Positions 26,876 to 36,165 are shown, counted from the first letter of the stretch. The stretch is 64,000 nucleotides of DNA from Rubrivivax sp. (GCA_027485165.1 JAIXRN010000101.1:1-64000); one strand, 5' to 3'. Translations and numbers: made by a program. The notes: generated by a model not told the origin, from the letters alone.

Positions 26876-27274
26876 TCAGGCCGGCACGATGATCTTCAGA
26901 CCCTTGAAGTAGTCGCGGTAGAAGCCGGCGTCGCGCGTGATCAGCGCGTTGCACTGCATCATCGCGTGGGCGCCGATCAGGAAGTCGGCCACGGTGCGCG
27001 AACGGTTGCCGCCACGTTGGCGGTACCGGCGTTGCATCTCTCCGGCGCGCAGCGCGGCCTTGGGTTCCATGGCGCTGTAGGCGATGCCCACGTCTTCCAG
27101 GTGTTCCAGCACCTGCGAGCCGCCTTGCAGCGACGTGCACAACTCGGCCAGCGCCACTTCGCACAGCACCACCGGGCCGGCGTGCAGCGCGGCGCGGATG
27201 GCGTCACTGGCAGCGTCGGCATGCGGGCCGCCGCCGATGACGTCGATGAGCACGGACGAATCGGTGGCGATCAT
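26876..27274 (-). CDS. vapC: PIN-domain toxin VapC
   Basis: A 132-residue PIN-domain ribonuclease toxin of a type II toxin-antitoxin pair. The acidic active-site residues are in place: Asp5 in ATDSSVLIDVI, Glu in VALAELCTSL (about 44), Asp in ADFLIGAHA (about 97) and a last Asp in ITRDAGFY (about 115). VapC enzymes cut specific tRNAs or rRNA and stop translation when the antitoxin is lost. The start overlaps the antitoxin stop by four bases (ATGA), so the two are coupled. It sits between acnB and the antitoxin gene on the same strand. Confidence 0.92.
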   Translation of the reverse strand: MIATDSSVLIDVIGGGPHADAASDAIRAALHAGPVVLCEVALAELCTSLQGGSQVLEHLEDVGIAYSAMEPKAALRAGEMQRRYRQRGGNRSRTVADFLIGAHAMMQCNALITRDAGFYRDYFKGLKIIVPA

Positions 27275-27543
27275 TCTTCCGGCGGCAGTGACTCAGGCGG
27301 CAAGTACGGGTCGCCCGGCGCGTGGCCGCGGATCGCGCGCATCGCGTCATCGGTGTTCGTGAAGCCCTCGGCCAGCTTGAAGCGGCCGCGCAGGCGCGAC
27401 AGCGCGTCGTCCACGTCCTTGCGCAGCACGATGCGGCCGCCGTCCAGTTCCACCTTCAACTTGGTGCCCTTGGTCAGGCCCAGTGCGTCGCGCACGGCCT
27501 TGGGCAGGGTGATCTGGCCGCGTTCGGCGACAGTGGCTTCCAT
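27271..27543 (-). CDS. vapB: AbrB-family antitoxin VapB
   Basis: A 90-residue antitoxin. The N-terminal 45 residues form a SpoVT/AbrB swapped-hairpin DNA-binding domain (MEATVAERGQITLPKAVR, DALGLTKGTKLKVEL). The rest is a flexible tail that would wrap the VapC active site and ends PPESLPPEE. The start is ATG 27543; a longer open frame to 27630 covers the operator and is not used. It is first in the vapB-vapC operon and probably represses it by binding the palindrome at 27570-27587. Confidence 0.9.
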   Translation of the reverse strand: MEATVAERGQITLPKAVRDALGLTKGTKLKVELDGGRIVLRKDVDDALSRLRGRFKLAEGFTNTDDAMRAIRGHAPGDPYLPPESLPPEE

Positions 27544-27569
27544 GGCGGGCTCCGGGCGGGTGTTCAGGC

Positions 27570-27587
27570 GGAATAAGTATGTATTCC
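27570..27587. promoter_or_regulatory. Probable VapBC operator
   Basis: GGAATA-AGTATG-TATTCC is a 6-bp inverted repeat, 27 bases upstream of the vapB start, in a short AT-rich stretch of an otherwise very GC-rich region. AbrB-type antitoxins bind such repeats at their own promoters. A promoter -10 element probably overlaps it. Confidence 0.65.
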
Positions 27588-27703
27588 GTCTGCATACCGC
27601 GATCGTAGCGCGGCCTGGCTGCCCGGGCAAGCTGGGCCCCGCCGCCGCCTGGCTGCAACCGTGCGTCAGCGCCCGGGTCAGAGGGCTTCCGGCGGCGCCT
27701 GGT

Positions 27704-29902
27704 TCAGAACCCGCCCGTCAGCCGCAAGGCCAGCAGCACGCTGCGCGGCGCGCCGGGTTCGAAGACGCGGCCGTTGGCGTCGTTCACGATCACGCTGCCG
27801 GCGTGTTCGCGGTCGAACAGGTTGTCCACGCGCAAGAGCCACGTCAGGCTGCTGCCCTGGCCCAGGGGCACGGCCTTGCTCCAGCGCAGCGCGCCCAGCG
27901 CGTAGCCGGCGGCGAAGTCGGTGTTGCGGTCGTTCACCGCCACGCGGCCGGTGGCGCGCATTTCCACGCCCCATTCGCCCCAGTGGGCGTCGGCCCACAC
28001 CACTTCTGCCCAGGCATTGCCGCGCGGCGCGCCGGCAATGCGCCCGCCCGGGGGCACTGCCACGGTGGGCGCGGTGCAGGGCACGGCAGCGCAGACGCGG
28101 AAGCTGTCGCGGTAGGTGGCGTCCAGCACGCCCAGCGACACCTGCGCCCGCAACGGCCCCGCCGGGCGCCAGCCGGCACCCAGTTCCAACCCGCGGCGCA
28201 GGGTACGGCCCACGTTCTGGAAGGCCGAACGCCCGCCCGCATTGGTGGCCACGGCAATCTCGTCGCTGGCGTTCACCTGGAACGCCGTGGCTTCCAGGTT
28301 CACCGAGCCTGCGCGCCACTTCAGGCCCACTTCGCCCTGCCGGCTGCCCTGGGCCTTGAGCGCGGTGTTGAAGCCGCCCGTGCCGTCTGCGCGGTAGGCC
28401 AGTTCACCCAGGGTGGGTGACTCGAAGCCCCGCGCCAGGCTGGCGTAGACCTGCAGTCCCGGTGCTGCCTGCCAGCGCAGGCCCAGCACGGGGTTGGTGT
28501 AGCTGAAGGCCAAGGCGCCGGAATCGTCGCCATTGGACAGAAACGCATCGGCCGCCGACAGTTCAACCCGCCCGCTGCGCACGCCCAGCGTGGCGCTGAA
28601 GGCCGGGTTCAGCGCCCATTCGCCCTGGGCGTACAGGTCGCGGGTTTCGGCGCGGTTGGTCTCGTCGCGGCGCAGCCGGCCCGTGGTGCCCAGCACCGGG
28701 TTGGCCACGGTGCCGGTGTAGTTCTCGAAGCCCTTGCGCGCGTCGCGTTGCTGTTCCAGCGTGGCGCCGGCCACCAGGTCCAGGCCGGCAGCGGGCCAGG
28801 CCCAGCGCAGCCGGGCGTCGGCGCCGCTGTAGCGCCGGTCGAAGGCGATCACGCCGCCGCCGTGGCGCACATTGGTTTGCGTGGCCGGCGGGATGGCCAG
28901 CCACTGCGCCACGCTGCGGTCGCCGCTGTAGACGGCCAGCTGGCTGTCGCGCAGCGCGCCTTCGTCGAAGCGGTGCAGCCAGCTCGCGCCCAGCTGCGTC
29001 TGGCGTGTGTTCTTGCGCGTGTCGTACTGCGTGGCCACATCGGCGGTCTGGTTCGGGCCCAGCTGGAACTGTTCGCGCGTCAGGCCCAGCGGGTCGTCAG
29101 CGGGCTGGTCCAGGTGGTTCAGCACCAGGCTGACGGTGTCGCGTTCGCCGCGCCAGCCCAGACGCGCCTGGGCCGTGCCTTTCTTCGCTGCGCTCTGCGG
29201 GCGGAAGCCGTCGATCTGCATTTGCGAGGCGCTGGCGCGTAGGTCGAAGCCCTGGCCCAGGGGCGCTGCCACGCCTGCGCGCAGCTGGCGCAGCCCGAAG
29301 CTGCCGATGTCGACGGCGGCGTCCCACTGCTGCCGCGTGGGCACGGCGCTGAAGATGGCGATCACGCCGCCCGAGCTGTTGCCGTACAGCACCGAAAACG
29401 GCCCGCGCAGCACTTCCACGCGCTGTGCGCCGGCGATGTCGAAGTGCGAGACCTGGCCTTGCCCGTCAGGCCCGGTGGCAGGGATGCCGTCGGCATACAG
29501 CCGCAGCCCGCGCACCCCAAAGCCAGCCCGCGCGCCGAAGCCGCGCGCGCTGATCTGCAGGTCCTGCGCGTAGTTGCTGCGGTTGTTCACCACCAGGCCC
29601 GGCACCTGCACCAGGGCTTCGCTGAGGTTGATCATCGGCCCGGCCGACTGCAGCGCTTCGGCGCTGATCACGCTGATGGCGTAGGGCGCCTGCGCCGCCA
29701 GCCGTTGCACCGGTGAACCCGTGATGACGACGCTGCCGGCGTTGGCCGCCGGTGCCTGCGCCTGGGTCTGGGCCTGGCCGGGTGCGGGCAGCGCCTGCAG
29801 GCACGCCAGGGTGGCCAGGGCCAGGGCGGTGGCGGCCCGCCGGCGGGGTATCTGTTTCTGGGTTTGCGGGGCAAGACGGGTCATTCGAGTACGCAATGTC
29901 AT
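27704..29902 (-). CDS. TonB-dependent outer-membrane receptor
   Basis: A 732-residue (from ATG 29902) TonB-dependent transporter. A signal peptide with a twin-Arg-like basic front (PRRRAATALALATLACL) ends near GQAQ. The plug domain follows (VVITGSPVQRLAAQAPYAIS, LSEALVQVPGLVVNNRSN, RVEVLRGPFSVLYGNSSGG), then a 22-strand barrel ending in LRLTGGF with the terminal Phe. It most resembles PhuR/FecA-like or general siderophore/metal receptors; the ligand cannot be read from sequence. No Fur-like palindrome was found just upstream, unlike the two other iron loci here, so a non-iron cargo is possible. The frame extends to 29953, but no start there has a better context. Confidence 0.9.
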   Translation of the reverse strand: MTLRTRMTRLAPQTQKQIPRRRAATALALATLACLQALPAPGQAQTQAQAPAANAGSVVITGSPVQRLAAQAPYAISVISAEALQSAGPMINLSEALVQVPGLVVNNRSNYAQDLQISARGFGARAGFGVRGLRLYADGIPATGPDGQGQVSHFDIAGAQRVEVLRGPFSVLYGNSSGGVIAIFSAVPTRQQWDAAVDIGSFGLRQLRAGVAAPLGQGFDLRASASQMQIDGFRPQSAAKKGTAQARLGWRGERDTVSLVLNHLDQPADDPLGLTREQFQLGPNQTADVATQYDTRKNTRQTQLGASWLHRFDEGALRDSQLAVYSGDRSVAQWLAIPPATQTNVRHGGGVIAFDRRYSGADARLRWAWPAAGLDLVAGATLEQQRDARKGFENYTGTVANPVLGTTGRLRRDETNRAETRDLYAQGEWALNPAFSATLGVRSGRVELSAADAFLSNGDDSGALAFSYTNPVLGLRWQAAPGLQVYASLARGFESPTLGELAYRADGTGGFNTALKAQGSRQGEVGLKWRAGSVNLEATAFQVNASDEIAVATNAGGRSAFQNVGRTLRRGLELGAGWRPAGPLRAQVSLGVLDATYRDSFRVCAAVPCTAPTVAVPPGGRIAGAPRGNAWAEVVWADAHWGEWGVEMRATGRVAVNDRNTDFAAGYALGALRWSKAVPLGQGSSLTWLLRVDNLFDREHAGSVIVNDANGRVFEPGAPRSVLLALRLTGGF

Positions 29903-29972
29903 AGGGTGAATGACAAGCCAAAGCCCGCGCCGCCGCCAGGCGCGGGAAACCACTAAGCCGATTGCAGAATTT

Positions 29973-30788
29973 CTAGCTTGACCTGCCGCTGCCCGCTGGG
30001 CGCCAGTCGCGCAGGGTCAGCAGCAGTTCACGCAGCAGCGGGGTCACGGCTGCGGCGCGCTGCGGGTTCCAGGCGGGCAGGTTCCCGCCCAGGTCTTCGT
30101 CCATGTAGCAGCGCCAGCACATTTCCAGCTGCACGGCGTGCAGGCCTTCCCCGGGCCGGCCGTGCGTGCGGGTGATGTGCCCGCCGCGAAAGCGGCCGTC
30201 GACCACATGGCTGTAGTCCGGGTGCGCCGCCAGCACCTGGGCCAACGCCTGCCGCAGCGCGGGTGCGCAGCTGCTGCCGCCGACTGTGCCCAGGTTCAGG
30301 TGCGGCAGCTGGCCTTCGAACAGCCAGGGCAGTTCGCTCTTGATGCTGTGCGCATCGAACAGCACCGCGTGCCCGTGCTGCTGGCGCAGGCGCGCCAGTT
30401 CATCGGTCAGGGCCTGGCGGTAGGGGCGCCAGTAGCGCTGCACGCGGTCTGCCACTTCGGCTTGGCCCGGTGCCTGGCCTTCCAGGTACAGCGGGTCGCC
30501 GGTGAAAAAGCGCGTCGGGCACAGTTCGGTGTTGTTCTGGCCCGGGTACATGGGCGTGTTTTCGCTCGGCCGGTTCAGGTCGATGAGGTAGCGGCTGAAG
30601 CGCGGCAGCAGCAGCCCGGCGCCGATGTCGCTGGCGAAGGCGTACAGCCGCTGCAGGTGCCAGTCGGTGTCTTCCAGCGCGAGGGCGCGCCGCACCAGGC
30701 GCGGGGGCAGGTCGGGCGGCAGTTCGGTGCCGCAGTGCGGCACGCTCACCAGCAGCGGGGTACGGCCGGGCAGCAGGGTGTAGGTCAT
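29973..30788 (-). CDS. hutG: N-formylglutamate deformylase
   Basis: The HutG-type amidohydrolase removes formate from N-formyl-L-glutamate in the last step of one histidine degradation route. The 271-residue product (ATG 30788; a TTG start at 30806 is possible) has the family's N-terminal PLLVSVPHCGTELP, the metal/substrate motif EDTDWHLQRLY, RYLIDLNRPSEN, the conserved FDAHSIKSELPW, and GHITRTHGRP with LEMCWRCYMDE near the end. No other hut genes are visible nearby, so it works apart from the rest of the pathway here, or has a related N-acyl-amino-acid substrate. It is divergent from the histidine kinase gene at 30883. Confidence 0.9.
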   Translation of the reverse strand: MTYTLLPGRTPLLVSVPHCGTELPPDLPPRLVRRALALEDTDWHLQRLYAFASDIGAGLLLPRFSRYLIDLNRPSENTPMYPGQNNTELCPTRFFTGDPLYLEGQAPGQAEVADRVQRYWRPYRQALTDELARLRQQHGHAVLFDAHSIKSELPWLFEGQLPHLNLGTVGGSSCAPALRQALAQVLAAHPDYSHVVDGRFRGGHITRTHGRPGEGLHAVQLEMCWRCYMDEDLGGNLPAWNPQRAAAVTPLLRELLLTLRDWRPAGSGRSS

Positions 30789-30882
30789 CGGCAAAGGGTG
30801 CGACAAGGGGTCTGGCCTTGCCAGCTTTGGGGGCGGCGCGCAGAACTGGGCTGCTCTATTCTCCGCCTGCTCTCAGGCCCGC

Positions 30883-33321
30883 TTGCCTGCTCTCTGGCCC
30901 TCTATACCCCCCTGTCTCTTGGCACATTGGTTCAACCAGACCCGCTTTGCGCTCAAGTTCGCCATCGTGGGCCTGGCCATCGCCGGGCCTTTGCTGGTGA
31001 TGTCGGGCTACGCCGTCGCGTCGCTGCAGGCCCGGGTGCAGCAGCTGAAGGCGGTCGAAGCAGCGCTGGTGCGGGCCGACCACATCCGCACCCTGGCCAT
31101 CTCCGTCGCACGCCACCGTGGCCTGACGGCCACCGTGCTGGCCGGGGGCGAAGACGTCAGCACCCTGCTGGTGGCCGAACAAAGCTTCATGCTGCCGCAG
31201 TTCGACCGCGTGCTGGCCTTGCTGGCCCGCCCCGGCCCCGGGTCGACAACGCTGCACGACGCTGCGCGGCTGAAGCGCGAACTGCAGGCCTTGACCCTGC
31301 TGCCACAGTCGCTGGCCCCGGCGCAGAACTTCGAACGCCACAGCGCCATCGTGAGCGCGCTGCTGGGCGCTTCGGCCAGGCTGGGCCTGGGGCTGGCGCT
31401 GCCGGCCGACCAGGCGACCGAGAACGACGCCGTGTTCGTGCGCCTGCCCCTGCTGATGGAAGAACTGGGCCGCCAGCGCGGCTGGGGCACGGCCATCCTG
31501 ACCCAGCAGCAGGCCACACCCGAAGCCTGGCAGACCTACCTGCTGCATGCCGGCGCCACGGCCCGCCGCCTAGAAACCCTGCGCGCCGACCCGGCCACGC
31601 TGGCGCGGCTGGACCGGCTGCACGGCGGCCTGGGCCAGCCGCTGCAGGAAGTGATGGCCATGGCCGATGGCTTCTGGGCCCGGTCGGTGGCGGCGGTGCG
31701 CAACCCGCAGGGCGACGACGAGGCCGGGCGCCGCCACTTCGCCGACGGTACGGCCGTCATCGACCAGCTGGCGTCGGTCAACGAGACCCTGGTGTCGGTG
31801 CAGCGCATGCAGGCCGCCCGGTTGCTGGAAGATGCGCGGCGCGCGCGCGCGGGTGCGCTGCTGGGCATGGCCGCGGTGCTGCTGCTGCTGCTGTGGCTGT
31901 ATCGCGAGTTTTCGCGCTCCACGGTGCAGCGCCTGCAGGCCCTGGCGGTGGCCGCGCAGCAGCTGGCGCGCAGCGATTTCGAACAGCCCATCGGCGTCGA
32001 CGGCAGCGACGAAATTGCCCAGCTGGGCCAGGCCATGGACGAAGCGCGGGTGCTGCTGCGCGAAGCCGTGGCCGAGCGCGCACGCAGCCTGGCGGCGCAG
32101 CAGTCGGACCGCGCCAAAACCGATTTCCTGGCGCGCTGGAGCCACGACCTGCGCACCCCGCTGAATGCGGTGCTGGGCTTTGCCGACCTGATCGAGAGCC
32201 GGCCCGGCGCCCGGCTGTCGGAAGTGCAGCGCGCCGACCTGCAGCAGATCCGCCTGGCCGGCGCCCATCTGCTGCGCTTGGTGAACGACGTGCTGGACAT
32301 CACCCGCATCGACGCCAGCCACGTCGAACTGCAGCTGGCTTCGCACAGCCTGCGCGACGCCGTGGCCGACGCGCTGGCCCTGCTGCGTTCAGAAGCCGAA
32401 GCTGCTGCCGTGGCCCTGCAGGTGGACACCGGCGGGCTGCAGGGCAGCGACCGCGTGCTGGCCGACCGCACGCGGCTGCTGCAGATCCTGGCGCACCTGG
32501 TCGGCAATGCGCTGAAGTTCAACCGCCCTGGTGGCCGCGTCGACGTGCGCCTGCGGGCCGATGGGCAGGGCCTGGCCGTGGACGTGCTGGACAACGGCCC
32601 GGGCATCGCCCTGGCCGACCAGGAGCGCCTGTTCCTGCCCTTCGAAAGCCGGCAGGCCGGCACCTCGCGGGGCAGCGGCCTGGGCCTGGCGCTGTCGCAG
32701 CGGCTGGCCTGGCTGATGGGTGGGCAGATCAGCCTGCGCAGCACGCTGGGGCAGGGCAGTTGCTTCACCCTGAGCCTGCCGCGCGCGCCTGCCGGCCCTG
32801 CTGCGGCCGGCCCTGCCGTCAACGAAGCGGTGCCGGCCCTGCCTGCCGCCGTGCCGCCCGGCCGCGTGGCCTACGTTGAAGACGACCCGGTGAACGTGCT
32901 GCTGGTGCGCGAGATGCTGGCCGGCGTGCCCGGGCTGCAGCTGTCGGTCTTCATGACCACCAGCGAAGCGCTGGCCGCGGCCGAAGGCGGTGCCGGCTTC
33001 GACCTCTGGCTGGTGGACAAGCAGCTGCCCGACGGCGACGGCGTCAGCCTGCTGGCGCGCCTGAATGCGCTGGCCAGTGCGCGCGGGCAAGCCCAGCCAC
33101 GGGCCGTGATGCTGTCGGCTGATGCGCTGCCTGGCAGCGTGCAGCCGGCGTTGGCGGCCGGTTTCGTCGACTACTGGACCAAGCCCGTGGCCCTGCACGC
33201 GCTGCGCGAGGGCGTGGCCGTGCAGCTGGGCCGTGCGCGCGCCGAGGCTGTCGCGGCCGGCAGCCCGGGCGCAGACCCGGGGCTTGCGACAATCACGGGT
33301 ACAGGAGAGCCCCGAACGTGA
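30883..33321 (+). CDS. Membrane hybrid sensor histidine kinase/response regulator
   Basis: An 812-residue sensor. It has two membrane helices (about 24-42 and 326-344) enclosing a helical periplasmic domain of about 280 residues. The motif ISVARHRGLTATVLAGG there recalls NIT-type (nitrate/nitrite-sensing-like) domains. A HAMP-like stretch follows. The kinase core has phospho-acceptor His421 in WSHDLRTPLNAVLGF, and the ATPase lobe has NALKFN, DNGPGIA and GSGLGLALS. The C-terminal receiver domain has acidic EDD, phospho-Asp712 in LVDKQLPDG and Lys in YWTKP. No output domain follows, so signal probably passes to another protein. The start is uncertain (TTG 30883; no Shine-Dalgarno). Its stop overlaps the argG start. 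Confidence 0.85.
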   Translation: MPALWPSIPPCLLAHWFNQTRFALKFAIVGLAIAGPLLVMSGYAVASLQARVQQLKAVEAALVRADHIRTLAISVARHRGLTATVLAGGEDVSTLLVAEQSFMLPQFDRVLALLARPGPGSTTLHDAARLKRELQALTLLPQSLAPAQNFERHSAIVSALLGASARLGLGLALPADQATENDAVFVRLPLLMEELGRQRGWGTAILTQQQATPEAWQTYLLHAGATARRLETLRADPATLARLDRLHGGLGQPLQEVMAMADGFWARSVAAVRNPQGDDEAGRRHFADGTAVIDQLASVNETLVSVQRMQAARLLEDARRARAGALLGMAAVLLLLLWLYREFSRSTVQRLQALAVAAQQLARSDFEQPIGVDGSDEIAQLGQAMDEARVLLREAVAERARSLAAQQSDRAKTDFLARWSHDLRTPLNAVLGFADLIESRPGARLSEVQRADLQQIRLAGAHLLRLVNDVLDITRIDASHVELQLASHSLRDAVADALALLRSEAEAAAVALQVDTGGLQGSDRVLADRTRLLQILAHLVGNALKFNRPGGRVDVRLRADGQGLAVDVLDNGPGIALADQERLFLPFESRQAGTSRGSGLGLALSQRLAWLMGGQISLRSTLGQGSCFTLSLPRAPAGPAAAGPAVNEAVPALPAAVPPGRVAYVEDDPVNVLLVREMLAGVPGLQLSVFMTTSEALAAAEGGAGFDLWLVDKQLPDGDGVSLLARLNALASARGQAQPRAVMLSADALPGSVQPALAAGFVDYWTKPVALHALREGVAVQLGRARAEAVAAGSPGADPGLATITGTGEPRT

Positions 33322-34658
33322 CCCATATCCTTCAAACCCTGCCGGCCGGCCAGCGTGTCGGCATCGCCTTTTCCGGCGGCCTGGACACCAGCGCCGCCGT
33401 GCACTGGATGCGCGCCAAGGGCGCCATCCCCTGCGCCTACACCGCCAACCTGGGCCAGCCCGACGAGAGCGACTACGACGACATCCCGAAGAAGGCCCTG
33501 GCCTACGGCGCCGAGAAAGCCCGCCTGGTGGACTGCCGCGCGCAGCTGGTTGCCGAGGGCATCGCCGCCATCCAGTGCGGTGCCTTTCACATCAGCACCG
33601 GCGGGCAGACCTACTTCAACACCACGCCGCTAGGCCGCGCCGTCACCGGTACCGCGCTGGTGGTGGCGATGCGCGAAGACGACGTCCACATCTGGGGCGA
33701 CGGCAGCACCTACAAGGGCAACGACATCGAGCGCTTTTACCGGTACGGCCTGCTGGCGAACCCGAACCTGAAGATCTACAAGCCCTGGCTGGACCAGCGC
33801 TTCATCGACGAGCTGGGCGGCCGCAAGGAGATGAGCGAATACCTCATCCAAGCCGGCTTCGACTACAAGATGAGCGTGGAAAAGGCCTACAGCACCGACA
33901 GCAACATGCTGGGCGCCACGCACGAAGCCAAGGACCTGGAATTCCTGAACAGCGGGATGCACATCGTCAAGCCCATCATGGGCGTGGCCTTCTGGCGTGA
34001 CGATGTCGAGGTGAAGCGCGAAACGGTGAGCGTGCGCTTCGAGGAAGGCCAGCCCGTGGCGCTGAACGGCAGAACCTTCGCCACGGCAACGGACCTGTTC
34101 ATGGAAGCCAATGCCATCGGCGGCCGTCACGGCCTGGGCATGTGCGACCAGATCGAGAACCGCATCATCGAAGCCAAGAGCCGCGGCATCTACGAAGCCC
34201 CGGGCATGGCGCTGCTGCACATTGCCTATGAACGGCTGGTGACGGGCATCCACAACGAAGACACCATCGGCCAGTACCGCGCCAATGGCCGGGTGCTGGG
34301 CAAGCTGCTCTACCAGGGCCGCTGGTTCGACCCGCAATGCCTGATGCTGCGCGAAACCGCGCAACGCTGGGTGGCGCGCGCCGTCACCGGCGAGGTGACG
34401 CTGGAACTGCGCCGCGGCAACGACTACAGCATCCTGAACACCGAAAGCCCCAACCTCACCTACCACCCTGAACGCCTGACGATGGAAAGTGGGCAGGGTG
34501 CCTTCACCCCGGCCGACCGCATCGGGCAGCTGACGATGCGCAACCTGGACATCGCCGACACGCGCGCCAAGCTGGGCATCTACAGCCAGGTGGGGCTGCT
34601 GGGGGCCGATTCCGAAGGCACGCTGCCGCTGCTGTCGGGGCCTGGCGCCAGCGACTGA
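33318..34658 (+). CDS. argG: Argininosuccinate synthase
   Basis: ArgG joins citrulline and aspartate with ATP to form argininosuccinate in arginine biosynthesis. The 446-residue protein is the longer type found in E. coli and betaproteobacteria. The ATP pyrophosphatase loop VGIAFSGGLDTSAAV begins the chain, and ISTGGQTYFNTTPLGR and WGDGSTYKGNDIERFYR follow. The start is GTG 33318, which overlaps the histidine kinase stop as GTGA. AGGAG lies 12 bases upstream inside the kinase gene, so translation may be coupled, an odd partnership for a biosynthetic gene. No other arg biosynthesis gene is adjacent. Confidence 0.97.
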   Translation: MTHILQTLPAGQRVGIAFSGGLDTSAAVHWMRAKGAIPCAYTANLGQPDESDYDDIPKKALAYGAEKARLVDCRAQLVAEGIAAIQCGAFHISTGGQTYFNTTPLGRAVTGTALVVAMREDDVHIWGDGSTYKGNDIERFYRYGLLANPNLKIYKPWLDQRFIDELGGRKEMSEYLIQAGFDYKMSVEKAYSTDSNMLGATHEAKDLEFLNSGMHIVKPIMGVAFWRDDVEVKRETVSVRFEEGQPVALNGRTFATATDLFMEANAIGGRHGLGMCDQIENRIIEAKSRGIYEAPGMALLHIAYERLVTGIHNEDTIGQYRANGRVLGKLLYQGRWFDPQCLMLRETAQRWVARAVTGEVTLELRRGNDYSILNTESPNLTYHPERLTMESGQGAFTPADRIGQLTMRNLDIADTRAKLGIYSQVGLLGADSEGTLPLLSGPGASD

Positions 34659-34803
34659 GCGCATTCACGCGCCTGCCGTGTGTTGTAGGGGGGTACCCAT
34701 CCACCATCGGGGCGACGCTGGCGGCAGCGACGCCGGGTGCAATCACGCCACGGTGCTGCCTTGCACCCGTCGGGTTGGCAGGGCGGCGCTTCAGGAGTAA
34801 GCC

Positions 34804-34977
34804 ATGCGCAGCCACACCCCCAAGCCGACCGAACTTCCGGTCGGCCCCCACTTCGACCCGTGCGTCGACCCCCATTTCGACCCGCGCTACGAACGCCGCG
34901 TGGCCTGGTTCACGGCCCTGTGGGCCGCCGTGACGGTGCTGGCGGTGGCCACCGAACTGTGGCGCTGGGTGGCGTGA
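34804..34977 (+). CDS. Small single-pass membrane protein
   Basis: A 57-residue ORF with a strong CAGGAG Shine-Dalgarno nine bases before the ATG, so it is probably real although short. The N-terminal half is soluble and contains the repeated pentapeptide PHFDP (GPHFDPCVDPHFDPRYERR). The C-terminal half is one membrane helix (WFTALWAAVTVLAVATELW), so it would be anchored with a Tyr/Arg-rich juxtamembrane segment. Family unknown. It stands alone between argG and the convergent asparaginase gene. Confidence 0.6.
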   Translation: MRSHTPKPTELPVGPHFDPCVDPHFDPRYERRVAWFTALWAAVTVLAVATELWRWVA

Positions 34978-35060
34978 TTGAGGGTGGCTGGCGGTGCCTG
35001 CGGGCTGCCGGGGCACTGGCCTTCCCGATGGTGACCCGGCCGCAGGCCAGGGCCCGGCCC

Positions 35061-36122
35061 CTAGCCTGAGCCCCGGCCCAGCCCCCGGCAGGCCGCTGCC
35101 GCCTGCAACTGGCCCACTTCGACGCCGTTCCAGTTCTTCAGCACCTGTCGGCTGTAGCTGGCAACGCAGGCCATGTCGGCATCGTCCAGCGTCAGCAGCT
35201 GCTCGATCAGCGCTGCCATCACCACTTCGCAGGCACGGGCGGTATTGCCGTCGTCCATCTTGATGGCCACGCCCAGGCCCAATTCAGGCAACGCAGCGCA
35301 GTAGACGCCTTCGGCACCCACCTTGCAGAACACGCGCTCGCCGAAGTGCGCCATCACCCGGCTGTCGAAGCGGCCGGTGCCGGCCACCATCTCGGGCGCG
35401 CGCGCCACGGCGGCGCGCAGGCGGCGGGCAGCGCTGGCCTGGCCCGGGCGCAGGCCGATGCCGGTACCGGCGCGCGCAAAGGCCCGCGCCAGGTGGCGCA
35501 GTGGCACGGCAAAAGTGGGGATGCTGCAGCCGTCGGTGCCCACGGGTGTGCGCGACAGGTCCCAGCCTGTGGTGGATTGCAGGGCGGCCGTCACTTCGCG
35601 CATCACCGGGTGGGTGGGCTGCACGTAGCCCGACAGGAAGGCGCGGCGGTCGCTGCCCTGCCCGCCGTCCTGCGCCATCAGGCAGCCCAGGCAGACGAAG
35701 CCGGCATGCTTGCCCGAGCAGTTGTTGTTCAGTGCCGTGGGGGTGCCACCGGCGGCGGCCATGGCCTTGATCGCGCCGTCGTAGTAAGGCCAATGCGCAC
35801 CGCATTCCAGCGCCTGCACGTCGACGCCGGCCTTGGCCAGCATGCTGGCGGCCGTGCGGGTGTGCTGTTCTTCGCCGCCATGCGAAGCGCAGGCCAGGGC
35901 CAGTTCTTCGTCCGTCAGGCCGAAGCGGTCGGCGGCGCCGCTTTCCACCAGCGGCAGGGCTTGCAGCAGCTTGACGGCGCTGCGCGGGAAGATGGGGCGG
36001 TCGATGTCGCCCAGGGCGCTGTGTACGCCGCCTTCGGCGTCGACCACGGCCAGCGCACCGCGGTGCAGGCTTTCAACGGCGCCGCCTCTCAGCGCTTCGA
36101 CCAGGATGGGGTTGGGTGTCAT
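35061..36122 (-). CDS. ansA: L-asparaginase, Rhizobium etli (AnsA-type) family
   Basis: A 353-residue hydrolase of the asparaginase-II family first known from Rhizobium etli, unrelated to the E. coli type. It converts asparagine to aspartate and ammonia. Features typical of that family are present: IFPRSAVKLLQ with the Ser-x2-Lys pair, ECGAHWP, the zinc-linked cysteines in NNNCSGKHAGF and VGTDGCSIP, and KVGAEGVYCAAL. The start is ATG 36122; a longer frame to 36266 would run into the divergent transporter gene. It is divergent from the EamA gene with 43 bp between start codons. The cytoplasmic location is inferred from lack of a signal peptide. Confidence 0.9.
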   Translation of the reverse strand: MTPNPILVEALRGGAVESLHRGALAVVDAEGGVHSALGDIDRPIFPRSAVKLLQALPLVESGAADRFGLTDEELALACASHGGEEQHTRTAASMLAKAGVDVQALECGAHWPYYDGAIKAMAAAGGTPTALNNNCSGKHAGFVCLGCLMAQDGGQGSDRRAFLSGYVQPTHPVMREVTAALQSTTGWDLSRTPVGTDGCSIPTFAVPLRHLARAFARAGTGIGLRPGQASAARRLRAAVARAPEMVAGTGRFDSRVMAHFGERVFCKVGAEGVYCAALPELGLGVAIKMDDGNTARACEVVMAALIEQLLTLDDADMACVASYSRQVLKNWNGVEVGQLQAAAACRGLGRGSG

Positions 36123-36165
36123 GCCCGGGACTCTAGCCTGTGCGCTTTCAGGGTGAAATCCGGCG

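Noticed and set aside
25102..26892. 596-codon plus-strand ORF
   Set aside because: Shadow of acnB, no recognisable domain.
27704..29953. TonB receptor as part of the Fur regulon
   Set aside because: No palindrome like the two Fur-type sites was found upstream, so iron specificity is not claimed.
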